Origin: CBDCIS01 sp965217565
Lineage (GTDB): Bacteria > Chloroflexota > Dehalococcoidia > Lucifugimonadales > CATOSD01
DNA length: 64,000 nt
NCBI GenBank assembly: GCA_965217565.1
Contig: CBDCIS010000002.1
Location: forward strand, 310,001-374,000
Direction of reading: 5' to 3'
Shown: positions 23,717 through 32,688 of the stretch, in pieces
Layout of the letters: each line of letters starts with the position of its first letter
Position numbering within the stretch: position 1 is the first letter of the stretch
Translations under genes and position numbers: made by a program
Notes under the pieces: generated by a model
Told to the model about the DNA's origin: nothing
Database searches by the model: none
What the model saw: the letters and a program-made list of their open reading frames with translations, nothing else

Positions 23717-24609
23717 ATGCATCTCTGCTACATCGATGAGTCAGGAACATCTGACACTCCCGGGAACACTTCCCACTATGTCTTGGCAGGTCTGTCAATT
23801 CCTGACCAGTATTGGACGAGCCACCACGCCCAGTTGGAAGAAATCAAGCGTGGTTATGGCTTAGAGCAGGCGGAGATTCACGTTGCATGGATGCTGAGGC
23901 CTTATGTAGAACAGTACTCAATCCCAGGGTTCACGTCGATGTCCCCTATGGAACGAAGGTCACAAGTACGGCGGGCCCGAAACGCGGAACTATTGCGCGT
24001 TCAGCGAGAGAATAGGAAACAGTTCAAGCAAACGCGCAAGAATCACCTAAAGACTGAAGGTTACATCCACTTAACCCTTGATGAAAGACGGCTGCGATAA
24101 GAGACTTGGCCAGCCGCATCTCAAGTTGGGGTAGCGTTCGCTTGTTTGCGGAATGTATAGACAAAGTCCACTTTGACCCGGCAATAGCCAATAGGGCGCT
24201 TGACGAGCAAGCGTTCAAGCAGGTTGTGTCAAGATTCGAACACTATCTTCGCAATACACATGCCGGATATGGCATTCTCATCCACGATAACAACGAGACC
24301 ACGGCGAGAAAACACACAGAGCTAATGAAGCGATTTCTTCGCAGCGGTACGCTTTGGACGCAAATCGAGCACATTATCGAAACACCGATGTTCGTTGACA
24401 GCGGACTAACGGATATGGTTCAACTTGCCGACCTGTGCGCATATGCTATAAGGCGCTATCTCGAGAACAGTGAGAGCGAGTTGTTTGACCTGGTATTTCA
24501 GCGCGCTGACAGATCCGGTTCATCTGCGGTAGGCGTCAGGCACTTCACAGAACCAGGCTGTGCTTGCAGGATTTGTCTCTCCCACAGCCCTTTGGCAACT
24601 GACATGTAA
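23717..24609 (+). pseudogene. DUF3800 protein gene split by a frameshift
   Basis: The first part (127 codons) starts MHLCYIDESGTSDTPGNTSH, the YIDESG opening of DUF3800 (RNase-H-like fold). It runs into a stop at 24098-24100. The second part, in the -1 frame, continues smoothly as AAIRDLASRISSW, then VRLFAECIDKVHFD, and ends with DMVQLADLCAYAIRR, the conserved DUF3800 C-terminus. Restoring one base near 24083-24090 would give about 297 aa, a normal family length. Either the gene is inactivated or there is an assembly or sequencing error. It diverges from the restriction-modification gene and fits a defence neighbourhood. Confidence 0.8.
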
Positions 24610-24623
24610 ACAAATGACGGAGG

Positions 24624-25601
24624 CTAAAACGTCAGCGATACCTTCAGCGCGCCGTCCTCCTTCGAGTGCGCCAGGTCGAACGCCTCCTGCACCCGCGTTA
24701 TGGGGAACTGGTGCGTCACGAACGGAGACATGTCAATATCGCCCCTGGCGATGTAATCCACTGCTATCTGGAATGCGGGCAGCCCCGGCTCGTCCTGCGC
24801 GCCGAACACCGTGTGCATGTCCAGGCGTTTGCGGAAGAACGTGTCCCAGTCGAACGGCACGCGCTCCATCGTGGGCGGCAGACCGAACGCGGCGATTCTG
24901 CCGAGCGGCTTCGCCAGTTGCAGCGTCTGGTTGAAGGTCTCCACGCTTCCCACGGCCTCTATCACCAGGTCCGCGCCCTCGCCGTTGGTCAGGTCCAGCA
25001 CCGCCTCGGTGGCCCGCCGTCCCGTCACGTCCACCGCCTCGTCGATTCCCATCGCCCTGCCCGCCGCCAGCCTCTCCGCGACCGGCTCTATGCCGATGAT
25101 ACGATGCGCGCCCAGCCGCCGTAGCATGAAGTCGTGGAACAGCCCGACCGATCCCTGACCCACCACGACCACGGTCTGGCCTATCAGGGACGGCAGCCGC
25201 CTGCACCCGAACACCACCGTGCCGAGCTGCTGCGCCATCAGCAGGTGTGATTCGGGCACATCGCGCGGCAGCTTCAGCAGGAAGTGAGGCTCGATAAGCT
25301 GGTACTCCGCGAACGTCCGCGAACCCCAGATGTTGGGCGCGGTCAGAACCAGGTCGCCCGGCGAGAACTCCGTGCCGCCGCCGTATATAACCTCACCCAG
25401 ACCCTCGTGCCCGGGGTAGCCGTGCGGCAACGGGAACTCGTGCACGTTCCAGCCCATATAAACTATGTGCAGGTCGCTTCCGCATATGGACGCCAGGCTG
25501 GTCTTGACCAGGACTTTGCCGGGCGTGGGTTCGGGTATGGGCGCCTCGTCGCACCGTATCTGCTCGAGTCCGGTTGCTAGGGCCGCGGGCATGGTTGACA
25601 T
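24624..25601 (-). CDS. Zinc-dependent alcohol dehydrogenase (MDR family)
   Basis: A 325-aa medium-chain dehydrogenase. The catalytic zinc ligands are Cys40 (ASICGSD) and His65-Glu66 (GYPGHEGLGEV). The Rossmann motif is VVVGQGSVGLF, followed by the acidic residue of GIEP for NAD(P). The four-Cys structural-zinc loop typical of classical ADH is missing. FVTHQFPITRVQEAFDLA closes the protein as in threonine/sorbitol dehydrogenase relatives. The substrate is unknown. It converges on the DUF3800 pseudogene with 14 bases between stops. Confidence 0.85.
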   Translation of the reverse strand: MSTMPAALATGLEQIRCDEAPIPEPTPGKVLVKTSLASICGSDLHIVYMGWNVHEFPLPHGYPGHEGLGEVIYGGGTEFSPGDLVLTAPNIWGSRTFAEYQLIEPHFLLKLPRDVPESHLLMAQQLGTVVFGCRRLPSLIGQTVVVVGQGSVGLFHDFMLRRLGAHRIIGIEPVAERLAAGRAMGIDEAVDVTGRRATEAVLDLTNGEGADLVIEAVGSVETFNQTLQLAKPLGRIAAFGLPPTMERVPFDWDTFFRKRLDMHTVFGAQDEPGLPAFQIAVDYIARGDIDMSPFVTHQFPITRVQEAFDLAHSKEDGALKVSLTF

Positions 25602-25686
25602 CGTCGCTGCGCTCCTTCGATAGGCTGCTCTGCTGCGTGAATTCTGATTGCGGACGGCGCGGGTGTCAAGAGACCGCCGCTGGATC

Positions 25687-25712
25687 GTGTAGGGGCATGC
25701 TCCTTGTGGTTG
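25687..25712. repeat. REP-like hairpin repeat, copy B
   Basis: GGGGCATGCTCCTTGTGGTT followed by GCCCT, related to copy A at 14232. Like copy A it lies directly upstream of a leader repeat. The stem is slightly degenerate. Confidence 0.5.
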
Positions 25713-25784
25713 CCCTGGCTGGTCGTCCCATGGCCTGGGCGCCCACCGACCAAATTGAAACGGATTCAGAAGGCATGTGACCTC

Positions 25785-25813
25785 TTGACGGGAGCGAACG
25801 CCCGTGCTGCCAT
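25785..25813 (+). promoter_or_regulatory. Promoter of leader repeat copy 3
   Basis: TTGACG (25785-25790), 17 bases with GCGAACGCCCGTGC, then TGCCAT (25808-25813). The -10 is weaker than in copy 1. Confidence 0.5.
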
Positions 25814-26086
25814 CGTCCTACCAAGTCTGGCCGCAATCCGGCGCAACCCCATGCTGTGCAGCCATCAGAACAGGTTACACCTCCTTGCCAACGCCAAACA
25901 TTCAAAAAGGACCCTTAGCCCAGAGAATCCTGAAGGTGACAAATGGGACAAATCTTCTGAGGGCACAGCTACGAAATGTCACGAAATGTCGCAACATGTC
26001 GCAGTTTCAAAACGACGCGGTTTTTCGCGGATCGACCCCTCCGCGCACAGGCCATTGGCGCAAGGTCTGAGCAGTTGCCCGGCTAC
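25785..26086 (+). repeat. Promoter-leader repeat, copy 3 (upstream of ribF)
   Basis: Closely similar to copy 1 over almost its whole length. Identical words include CCAAACATTCAAAAAG, CTTAGCCCAGAGAATCCTGA and AGGTGACAAATGGGACAAAT. It carries three rather than two 10-bp ACGAAATGTC-type units. It reads towards ribF. Confidence 0.75.
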
Positions 26087-26094
26087 AGCGCGCC

Positions 26095-26123
26095 TTGACG
26101 CTGTGGAGCGCCCATGCTAGTAT
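26095..26123 (+). promoter_or_regulatory. Promoter-only copy of the same motif, directly before ribF
   Basis: TTGACG (26095-26100), 17 bases containing GAGCGCCCATGC, then TAGTAT (26118-26123). It shares the spacer word with the leader repeats although no leader body follows. It is 106 bases from the ribF ATG. Confidence 0.55.
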
Positions 26124-26228
26124 CCCATATGCCCGCCCTGGTCTGGCGAACGGACAGCCTTTCTCTACTCAATCGCGGCTAGTCTGAACGGGCGCGCCAA
26201 TGCTGACTCTACTGGATGACTAGCGTAT

Positions 26229-27164
26229 ATGAGGATCGACGAGGAACTGGCTAGTCTGGATCCCAAAGAGGACACGATGCTAACCATCGGCGTCTTCGAC
26301 GGCGTGCATCGGGGACACCGCCACCTGATAGCCCAACTCGTTCGAGAGGCCGCCGCCGCCGGTTGCCTCTCCGGCGTAGTCACATTCCGAAACCATCCCG
26401 CCTCGGTCCTGCGCGCCGATTTCCAGCCGCAATACTTGACGACCCTGGACGAGCGCGTTGACTTGCTGGAAGAGTTGGGAGTCGCCTTCATCGCCCCCGT
26501 CACATTCGACACCGAGCTCTCCAAGCTTTCCGCCAGGGACTTCATCACGCGCCTCAGGAAGAGCCTGCGAATGAGAGGGCTCGTCGTCGGCCCCGACTTC
26601 GCCATGGGCCACGGACGCGACGGCGACGTAGCCGCGCTGACCCGCCTCGGCAGAGAAATGGGATTCTTCGTCAAGACGGTGGAACTGCTCTCGGACAACG
26701 ACGCCGCCGTAAAGAGCACCACGATCCGGAGGGCATTGGTGGATGGCGACGTCTCCCTCGTGGCCGACATGCTGGGGCGCAACTTCAGCCAGGCGGGTGT
26801 CGTGGTAGAGGGAGAGAAACGAGGGCGCACCCTGGGCTTCCCAACCGCCAACCTCCAAACGCCGCCAGGCATGGCAGTTCCCGCCGACGGCATTTACGCA
26901 GCCTGGGCATACGTGGGTGAAGGGCGCCACATGGCCGCCACCAGCATAGGCGTGCGCCCAACGTTCGACAACCAGCCGCGCGCCATCGAGGCGTTCCTGC
27001 TGGACTTTACCGGCGACCTGTACGGTAGGCGGATTCGGCTGGAGTACGTGCGGCGTCTCCGTGAAGAGTTGAAGTACGACACCATAGAAGCCCTCCTCGA
27101 GCAGATCCGAATAGACGTTGACCAGACAAGGGCTATTCTCCAGCCCAATCGCGCTGAACCCTGA
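26229..27164 (+). CDS. ribF: Bifunctional riboflavin kinase/FAD synthetase
   Basis: A 311-aa enzyme that phosphorylates riboflavin to FMN and adenylates it to FAD. The N-terminal adenylyltransferase has IGVFDGVHRGHRHLI, VVGPDFAMGHGRDGD and STTIRRAL. The C-terminal kinase has VVVEGEKRGRTLGFPTANL and IGVRPTFDNQPRAIEAFLLDF. The length is standard. FAD and FMN supply would serve the many flavoproteins in this window, such as the ETF and LLM enzymes. The next gene begins 28 bases on with its own strong ribosome-binding site. Confidence 0.96.
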   Translation: MRIDEELASLDPKEDTMLTIGVFDGVHRGHRHLIAQLVREAAAAGCLSGVVTFRNHPASVLRADFQPQYLTTLDERVDLLEELGVAFIAPVTFDTELSKLSARDFITRLRKSLRMRGLVVGPDFAMGHGRDGDVAALTRLGREMGFFVKTVELLSDNDAAVKSTTIRRALVDGDVSLVADMLGRNFSQAGVVVEGEKRGRTLGFPTANLQTPPGMAVPADGIYAAWAYVGEGRHMAATSIGVRPTFDNQPRAIEAFLLDFTGDLYGRRIRLEYVRRLREELKYDTIEALLEQIRIDVDQTRAILQPNRAEP

Positions 27165-27192
27165 AACTCAAGGCATTAGTGGAGGACAAAAC

Positions 27193-28299
27193 TTGAACCT
27201 GCGCATCCCCGGCCCCATACCCGTGCCAGACGATATTCTGGAGGCCATGACCGGACCGATGATCAATCACCGCGGCCCCGAGTTCGCCGACATCCTATAC
27301 AGGGTCACGGACCGCCTGAAGCAAGTCTTCGAGACGGCCAATGACACCTACATCCTGACATCGTCCGGCACGGGCGCAATGGAGGCCGCCGTAGCCAACA
27401 CGCTGTCACCGGGCGACAAGGTTTTGTCCGCGTCCGCCGGCGTGTTCGGCGACCGCTTCGCGCAGATCGCCGAGATTTACGGCGCGGACGTGACACGGCT
27501 GAACTTCCCATGGGGCGAGGCCATCGATCCGGACACGCTTCGGGACGCCCTGAACGCGGACCCCAAATTCAAGGCCGTGCTCGTAACTCAGAACGAGACC
27601 TCCACGGGCGTCACCAATGACCTCGAGGCGGTCGCCGGGGTGGTTAAAGGCAAGTTCGATAAGCTGCTGCTGGTTGACGGCATTAGCAGCGCGTGCTCTA
27701 TCCCCCTGCACACGGACGCTTGGCAGTGTGACGTAGTGGCCGCCGCTTCCCAGAAGGGGTGGATGCTCCCACCCGGCCTCGCCTTCGTCACCTTTAGCGA
27801 AAGAGCGTGGCAGGCCTACGCGGAGTCAACCATGCCGAAGTTCTACTTCGACATGGGCCAGTACAAGCGCTACTATGAGATTGGGCAGCCGCCCTATACG
27901 CCCGCCGTCTCGCTCATGTTCGCCCTCGACCTCGCCCTCGAAATGATACTCGACGAGGGCATGGGCAGCGTCTTCGAGCGTCACGCCTCCATCGGCAGAA
28001 TGACGCGAACCGGCCTGAAAGAGCTGGGGTTTTCGCTCTTTCCCAATGAAAGCGTAGCATCCAACACCGTGACGGCGTCAAGAGTTCCCGACGGCGTGAA
28101 CGCCGCCGAGCTCCTGGCCCTTGCGCAGCGTGAGCATGGCGTAGTCATAGCCGGCGGCCAGCAATCCCTGAGCGGCAAGATTATACGCATAGGTCACATG
28201 GGCTACTGCGCTCCCGAAGAAATCCAACAAACCCTGGACGCCATAGCCGCCGTCCTACCCAAGCTGGGCTTCCAACCCGCCCAAACACCCGTCACCTAG
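27193..28299 (+). CDS. Class V aminotransferase (alanine/serine-glyoxylate type)
   Basis: A 368-aa PLP enzyme. The N-terminus LRIPGPIPVPDDILEAM and NHRGPEFADI match alanine-glyoxylate and serine-glyoxylate aminotransferases. The PLP lysine is in AAASQKGWMLPPGLAFV, and the cofactor-phosphate and ring contacts lie in SSGTGAMEAAVAN and VDGISSACSIPL. The start is TTG 27193, because GGAGG (27181-27185) lies seven bases upstream; the longer frame would run back into ribF. The exact amino donor cannot be told from the sequence. Confidence 0.9.
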   Translation: MNLRIPGPIPVPDDILEAMTGPMINHRGPEFADILYRVTDRLKQVFETANDTYILTSSGTGAMEAAVANTLSPGDKVLSASAGVFGDRFAQIAEIYGADVTRLNFPWGEAIDPDTLRDALNADPKFKAVLVTQNETSTGVTNDLEAVAGVVKGKFDKLLLVDGISSACSIPLHTDAWQCDVVAAASQKGWMLPPGLAFVTFSERAWQAYAESTMPKFYFDMGQYKRYYEIGQPPYTPAVSLMFALDLALEMILDEGMGSVFERHASIGRMTRTGLKELGFSLFPNESVASNTVTASRVPDGVNAAELLALAQREHGVVIAGGQQSLSGKIIRIGHMGYCAPEEIQQTLDAIAAVLPKLGFQPAQTPVT

Positions 28300-28326
28300 C
28301 AACTGGCGCACTGAAAGACTACCCCC

Positions 28327-28809
28327 ATGACCATGCCGGAAATGCAGAAAGCCATATCCCGCCTGCGACTGGTTCTCGCCTCCATCAAGGCCAAAGAGCG
28401 GGAACTCGACAACCTCATTCGCCAGTTCCGCCGCCAGCTTGATCGAGCGCGTATCCACGGCATCCACGGCAACAACTCCCTCAACGCCACCCTGAGTATC
28501 ATGGAGGAGGTCCAGGAGCGCCTCGACAACGTTGAGATGAAGCGCAGCCACTTGGCCGCCATCAGGGAGCGCGCCGAGGATGAGTTGGCCGCGCTGGAGC
28601 TAACCAACAAGATCGAGAAGGCCAAGAGCGATCTCGCCTCCCTCAAAGGGCGCCAGTCCTCGGGCGATGCCCTGGAAGAAGCGGAGCAGGAGCGGATCGA
28701 GGGACTGGAGCGCTTCATCGAGACCGCCAGCATACGGGCCGGTGAGGCCATTACTGGCAGGCTCGATCCGGGCGAGGGCGGCGCGGGATTCGGCCTTCGC
28801 CTCCCCTGA
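28327..28809 (+). CDS. Coiled-coil protein of unknown function
   Basis: A 160-aa hydrophilic protein that is almost entirely charged helix (LRLVLASIKAKERELDNLIR, EEVQERLDNVEMKRSHLAAI, NKIEKAKSDLASLKGRQ). It ends in a Gly-rich tail. No signal peptide, cysteine or known motif. It follows the aminotransferase by 27 bases and is probably co-transcribed. The codon pattern is like the neighbours, so it is a real gene, but I cannot assign a role. Confidence 0.65.
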   Translation: MTMPEMQKAISRLRLVLASIKAKERELDNLIRQFRRQLDRARIHGIHGNNSLNATLSIMEEVQERLDNVEMKRSHLAAIRERAEDELAALELTNKIEKAKSDLASLKGRQSSGDALEEAEQERIEGLERFIETASIRAGEAITGRLDPGEGGAGFGLRLP

Positions 28810-29044
28810 GCGGCCAGCCTGTGCTATTCACCCGGCTAATCCACACTCTTCGGGCCGCTCCCCAACACCCTGGAATTCTCCCTAGCATATTCGAGGGAAA
28901 TGTGGTTAAATCGGCTTGGATTCAGTTCTCCCACGCCCTTCTGAGTTGCGCCTGTCCGAATGACGCAATTTCATGCCGCGGTATCATCGTCTGGAATTCG
29001 CCCGGGCTTGCTTGCGGGACAACTAAACCCTAGGAGGTCTCGAA

Positions 29045-29593
29045 ATGGAAGGAATCTTCTTTATTCTCATCGCGGCGGCCCTCTTCGCCCACGCCTGGTA
29101 TCTGCTGGGACTCTACAACGACGGGCGCACCACTGGCATCATCATCGCCGCGTTGGGCGCCGGCGCTCTCATCACCCTGACGCTCGATCCGATGCTGTTA
29201 GGCGATGATGGGCCGAACACGGCCAGGCTTGCTCAGTTGACCGTTATCAAATCACTCATCATAGCCTGGACCGTTTACGCTGCGGCCGTCGCCGCTCACG
29301 GCCTGTGGGACTTCGATGAGAGGGCCATAGGCTTCTTCGCCGCGCCCCTAACCGTTGTTAGCGTTCTGGCCACGGCCTACTTCGCCACGCAGATGACCGA
29401 CCACTACGATTGGACCGTATGGCTCTCCTTTACGCTGGTGAGCGTGCTGCTGAGCTTTATCGCCATCGTGCTATTCTTCTACTTGGCCTTCCCATTCCGA
29501 GTGCTCAGGGCCCTCTCTGCTTGGGCGATGCTTGTGCTGTCCATTGTCATCACAGCCGTGGGGATAGGCATCGTGACCACCGGCATAGTCTAA
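29045..29593 (+). CDS. Six-helix integral membrane protein of unknown function
   Basis: A 182-aa protein with about six transmembrane segments (for example IFFILIAAALFAHAWYLLGL, GIIIAALGAGALITLTL and AWAMLVLSIVITAVGIGIV) and little soluble sequence. AGGAGG lies before the ATG. The general layout recalls small channel or acetate-/urea-transporter-like proteins, but no signature is convincing. It precedes prkA by 111 bases on the same strand. Confidence 0.6.
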   Translation: MEGIFFILIAAALFAHAWYLLGLYNDGRTTGIIIAALGAGALITLTLDPMLLGDDGPNTARLAQLTVIKSLIIAWTVYAAAVAAHGLWDFDERAIGFFAAPLTVVSVLATAYFATQMTDHYDWTVWLSFTLVSVLLSFIAIVLFFYLAFPFRVLRALSAWAMLVLSIVITAVGIGIVTTGIV

Positions 29594-29704
29594 CGGGCCA
29601 ACGCTGTCCAAGAGAGGCTGAAGGGCGAACGTCAAACCGTATCCCCGCGTAACCGGAGGACGCATGTTGACCAAAATCCTTCCCCAGATAATCGGGGAAA
29701 TGAC

Positions 29705-31696
29705 ATGACCAACAACACAGCGAAAGACCTGCTCATCGAGGCCGAAATGGAGGTGGGAAGGTACGACTGGGAGGGCACCTTCGCCGACTATCTCCAACGG
29801 GTTATCGACGCCCCCTCCGTATCCCGCCTGTCCCATAAGATAGTGTACGACGCCATAATGGCCGAGGGCGTTGAGAGATCGCCCAGAGGCGATCCTATCT
29901 ACAAACTGTTCGAGAATAAGATATTTGGTCTCGATGACGTGCTGGACAGGATTGTTCAATACTTCGCCTCTTCGTCGCGCAGGCTTGAGATACGCAAGCG
30001 CATCCTGCTCCTGCTCGGCCCGCCCGCGGGCGGAAAGTCCTCCATCGTAGCCCTGATCAAGGACGCCCTGCAAGACTTCACGCGCACCGATGACGGCGCG
30101 GTTTATGCCATCAAAGACTGCCCTATGCAGGAAGAGCCGCTCCACCTCATACCGAGAGAGCTACGGCCCAAGCTGCAGGAAGAGCACGACATCTACATCG
30201 AGGGCGACCTCTGCCCAAAGTGTCGATACATGGTGCGCTCGACCTACCAAGGCAAAATCTCCGAGGTTCCCGTAATCAGGGTCGTCTTTTCCGAGCAGGA
30301 AGCCGTGGGCATCGGATACTACGTTGCCACGAACCCCAACCCGGCTGACGCTTCCTTGCTCGTAGGCAGCATGGACGAGAATCAGCTTGCGGGCGACAGG
30401 CGCGTGGTCGCCGGCAAGGCGTACCGCATGGACGGCGAACTGAACGTCGCCAACAGGGGACTCATGGAGTTCGTCGAAATCTTCAAGGGTGACCGCCACC
30501 TTCTCACTACGCTGCTAGGCCTTGCCCAGGAGCAGCTCATCAAACTGGAACGCTTCGGCTCCGTCTATGCCGACGAGGCCATCATCGGCCACTCCAACGA
30601 AGGCGACTTCCTCGCCTTCATGAACGACGAGTCCTTCGAGGCGCTCAGAGACCGCATCATTGCCATCCAGATTCCCTACAACCTTAGGATTAACGACGAG
30701 GTGAAGATATACCAGAAGATGCTCAAGAGCAGCGGCCTCGAGAACACCCATATACCGCCACTTACGCTGCCCGCAATGAGCATCTTCGCCGTCCTCACTC
30801 GCCTCGAACCTGCTCCGCTCAGAACCGGCATATCCCTGGTCGAGAAGCTCAGCCTCTACAACGACCGCGGCAACGATGACAGCGTAATGCAGCTCAAGCG
30901 CCAGCACCCCAACGAGGGTATGAAGGGTATGTCCCCTCGCTTCGTAATGAACCGCCTGAGCTCCGTCGCCAACTCTCCCGACGTAACCTGCGTAACTCCC
31001 ATCGCCGCTCTTGACAGCATGTGGCAGGGTCGAATGGAGAACCTGAGCATGGACGCCGAGGAGAGAGGGCACTACATCCAGATTCTCTCCGATACGATAA
31101 GAGAGTACAATGCGCGCGCCAAGAAAGATGTGCAAAAGGCCTTCGAGGAGTCTTTTGAGCAGACCGCCGAGATAATGCTCAAAGACTATCTGGCAAACGT
31201 GGCGTCGTACTGCACCGGCGAGCCTCTGCTGGACGAGAACACCGGCGCCGAACGCGAATACAACGAGCTTCTCATGCGCGAAATGGAACGCCACATGAAC
31301 GTAAACGAACGTTCAAAGAACGATTTCCGCCGGGAGATTCACCGCCTATTCACTTCGTGGAGACAGCGAGGCCTCTCGTTCGACTACGCCAGCGAGCCGC
31401 GAATCAGGCAGGCCGTCGAAGACAGGCTCTTCCCTGACGACAAGAAGCTGCAAGACACCCTCAGCGAGCCGCGACAGGAGCGAGATAAAGTGGAGTGGGC
31501 GCGCAAGCGGCGTGCCATCTTCAATCGCCTAGTGAGCTCCTACGGCTACTGCGACCGCTGCGCCGGCGACATCATCGAGTACGTGCTGCACGTCCTCAGA
31601 CGGCACACCGTAATGCAGCCGCTGAGAAACGAGGGCATCGAATGGCATTGGGAGAGAAACCCTCCTCCACCGCAAGCTCTGCCCGTGCCGGAATAG
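29705..31696 (+). CDS. prkA: PrkA-family serine protein kinase/AAA+ ATPase
   Basis: A 663-aa member of the PrkA family. The AAA+ part has Walker A LLLGPPAGGKSS (about residues 103-113) and the family stretches DCPMQEEPLHLIP and MDENQLAGDRRVV, plus NRGLMEFVEIFKGDRHLLTTLL and ERFGSVYADEAIIGHSNEGD. The PrkA C-terminal domain follows. These proteins act in stress and starvation responses; recent work on relatives assigns ATP-dependent protease activity. A Cys pair LCPKCRYM is present in the insert. The usual partners yeaH and spoVR are not adjacent. Confidence 0.93.
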   Translation: MTNNTAKDLLIEAEMEVGRYDWEGTFADYLQRVIDAPSVSRLSHKIVYDAIMAEGVERSPRGDPIYKLFENKIFGLDDVLDRIVQYFASSSRRLEIRKRILLLLGPPAGGKSSIVALIKDALQDFTRTDDGAVYAIKDCPMQEEPLHLIPRELRPKLQEEHDIYIEGDLCPKCRYMVRSTYQGKISEVPVIRVVFSEQEAVGIGYYVATNPNPADASLLVGSMDENQLAGDRRVVAGKAYRMDGELNVANRGLMEFVEIFKGDRHLLTTLLGLAQEQLIKLERFGSVYADEAIIGHSNEGDFLAFMNDESFEALRDRIIAIQIPYNLRINDEVKIYQKMLKSSGLENTHIPPLTLPAMSIFAVLTRLEPAPLRTGISLVEKLSLYNDRGNDDSVMQLKRQHPNEGMKGMSPRFVMNRLSSVANSPDVTCVTPIAALDSMWQGRMENLSMDAEERGHYIQILSDTIREYNARAKKDVQKAFEESFEQTAEIMLKDYLANVASYCTGEPLLDENTGAEREYNELLMREMERHMNVNERSKNDFRREIHRLFTSWRQRGLSFDYASEPRIRQAVEDRLFPDDKKLQDTLSEPRQERDKVEWARKRRAIFNRLVSSYGYCDRCAGDIIEYVLHVLRRHTVMQPLRNEGIEWHWERNPPPPQALPVPE

Positions 31697-31739
31697 AATC
31701 ACGGCGTCACGCCCGAGCTTCTCCAAGTAGAGCCTGCCA

Positions 31740-31877
31740 ATGACGTCTCGCCGCAACCGCAGAAGGACGGCCCGACGACGGTCAAGGCCGCCGCGCCAAC
31801 GAACCCTGAGGTGGTGGGCAATAGCCCTCGTCCTGTTGGCGCTGCTTCTGGTCGCTGCTGCCAGAATCCTCAGCTAA
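31740..31877 (+). CDS. 45-aa arginine-rich single-pass membrane peptide
   Basis: ATG 31740 to TAA 31875-31877. The N-terminal 25 residues carry about 14 arginines (TSRRNRRRTARRRSRPPRQR), followed by one hydrophobic helix (WWAIALVLLALLLVAAARIL). The switch from a basic head to a clean membrane helix argues for a real small protein, but the ribosome-binding site is weak and no homologue is recognised. It lies 43 bases after prkA. Confidence 0.4.
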   Translation: MTSRRNRRRTARRRSRPPRQRTLRWWAIALVLLALLLVAAARILS

Positions 31878-31941
31878 CCCGCCGGACAGGGCCGGCCGTC
31901 TCAACCGCTGGCCAACTGGAAAACCGACCCGCTGAGATCAA

Positions 31942-32676
31942 CTACGCCACTCTCCTCTCTGTGCTCCCCCAACGCGCCTCATGGGCCTGCGCCAGCTTGC
32001 GGAACTCCTCCGGGTACGGCGAGTCGCAGATAGGGTCCGTCGTCATGATGAGGGCGTCCTCCCTGTTGTCCGCGTAATAGCCCTTACGGACGCCATGCTT
32101 CTTGAAGCCATACTTGGCATACAGGTTCTTCGCGACGTAATTCGACACGCGCACTTCCAGCGTCACCAACCTCGCGTTGCGCTGCATCGCCTGCTCTATC
32201 GCCGCCATGAGCAGCAGTTCGCCAACGCCCCAGCTCCTGAAATCCGTCCTCACGCCAATCGACACGATGTGCGCCTCATCCAGGACGTGCCATGTGCCCA
32301 GAAATCCCACCAGGTATTGCTCTCCCGGCTCCCACGCCGTGGAGCGTCCGGGTAGAAGGCTCCGCGCGTTGCGGATGAGCCTGCCGACCAGTGGGCGGCC
32401 GCCCCACAGGTTGAAGCCATCCTCCGAGTACGGGTCTGGCGCGTCCGTATCCTTGACCTCCTCCCGACGCCACGCCACCAGGTAGCTGGCCACCTCACGG
32501 CTAAGTTCGCGTCTGAACGAGGTTGGTGGAAACAGCGTGGGGAAGGCGTCGCGCTCGATCTCCGCCGACTGAGCCACGTCCCCTTCCTCCATAGGACGAA
32601 CCGAGAAGGGCATCCGCCTTTCCGAAACAACCTCGGATTGTCGCTCAATCGCGCTCATAGCATTGCTCGCGGGCAT
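31942..32676 (-). CDS. rimI: RimI-like GNAT N-acetyltransferase with an insertion
   Basis: A 244-aa GNAT protein. FSVRPMEEGDVAQSAEIERDAF is the usual RimI beginning. The acetyl-CoA part is RTDFRSWGVGELLLMAAIE, and the C-terminal GYYADNREDALIMTTDPI matches the ribosomal S18-alanine acetyltransferase. An insert of about 50 residues (EEVKDTDAPDPYSEDGFNLWGG and on) lies between the first helix and the core strand; RimI is normally about 150 aa. S18 or another N-terminus could be the target. Its start lies 12 bases after the pspAB stop. Confidence 0.8.
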   Translation of the reverse strand: MPASNAMSAIERQSEVVSERRMPFSVRPMEEGDVAQSAEIERDAFPTLFPPTSFRRELSREVASYLVAWRREEVKDTDAPDPYSEDGFNLWGGRPLVGRLIRNARSLLPGRSTAWEPGEQYLVGFLGTWHVLDEAHIVSIGVRTDFRSWGVGELLLMAAIEQAMQRNARLVTLEVRVSNYVAKNLYAKYGFKKHGVRKGYYADNREDALIMTTDPICDSPYPEEFRKLAQAHEARWGSTERRVA

Positions 32677-32688
32677 CGATGAGGGGTG

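Larger units (their letters stand above)
25602..26228 (+). other. Intergenic region with REP-like hairpin, leader repeat copy 3 and a second promoter
   Basis: No credible gene. In order: a REP-like hairpin (25687-25712), a segment shared with the ccmC upstream region (25712-25770), leader repeat copy 3, and a further promoter at 26095-26123 close to ribF. Confidence 0.55.
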
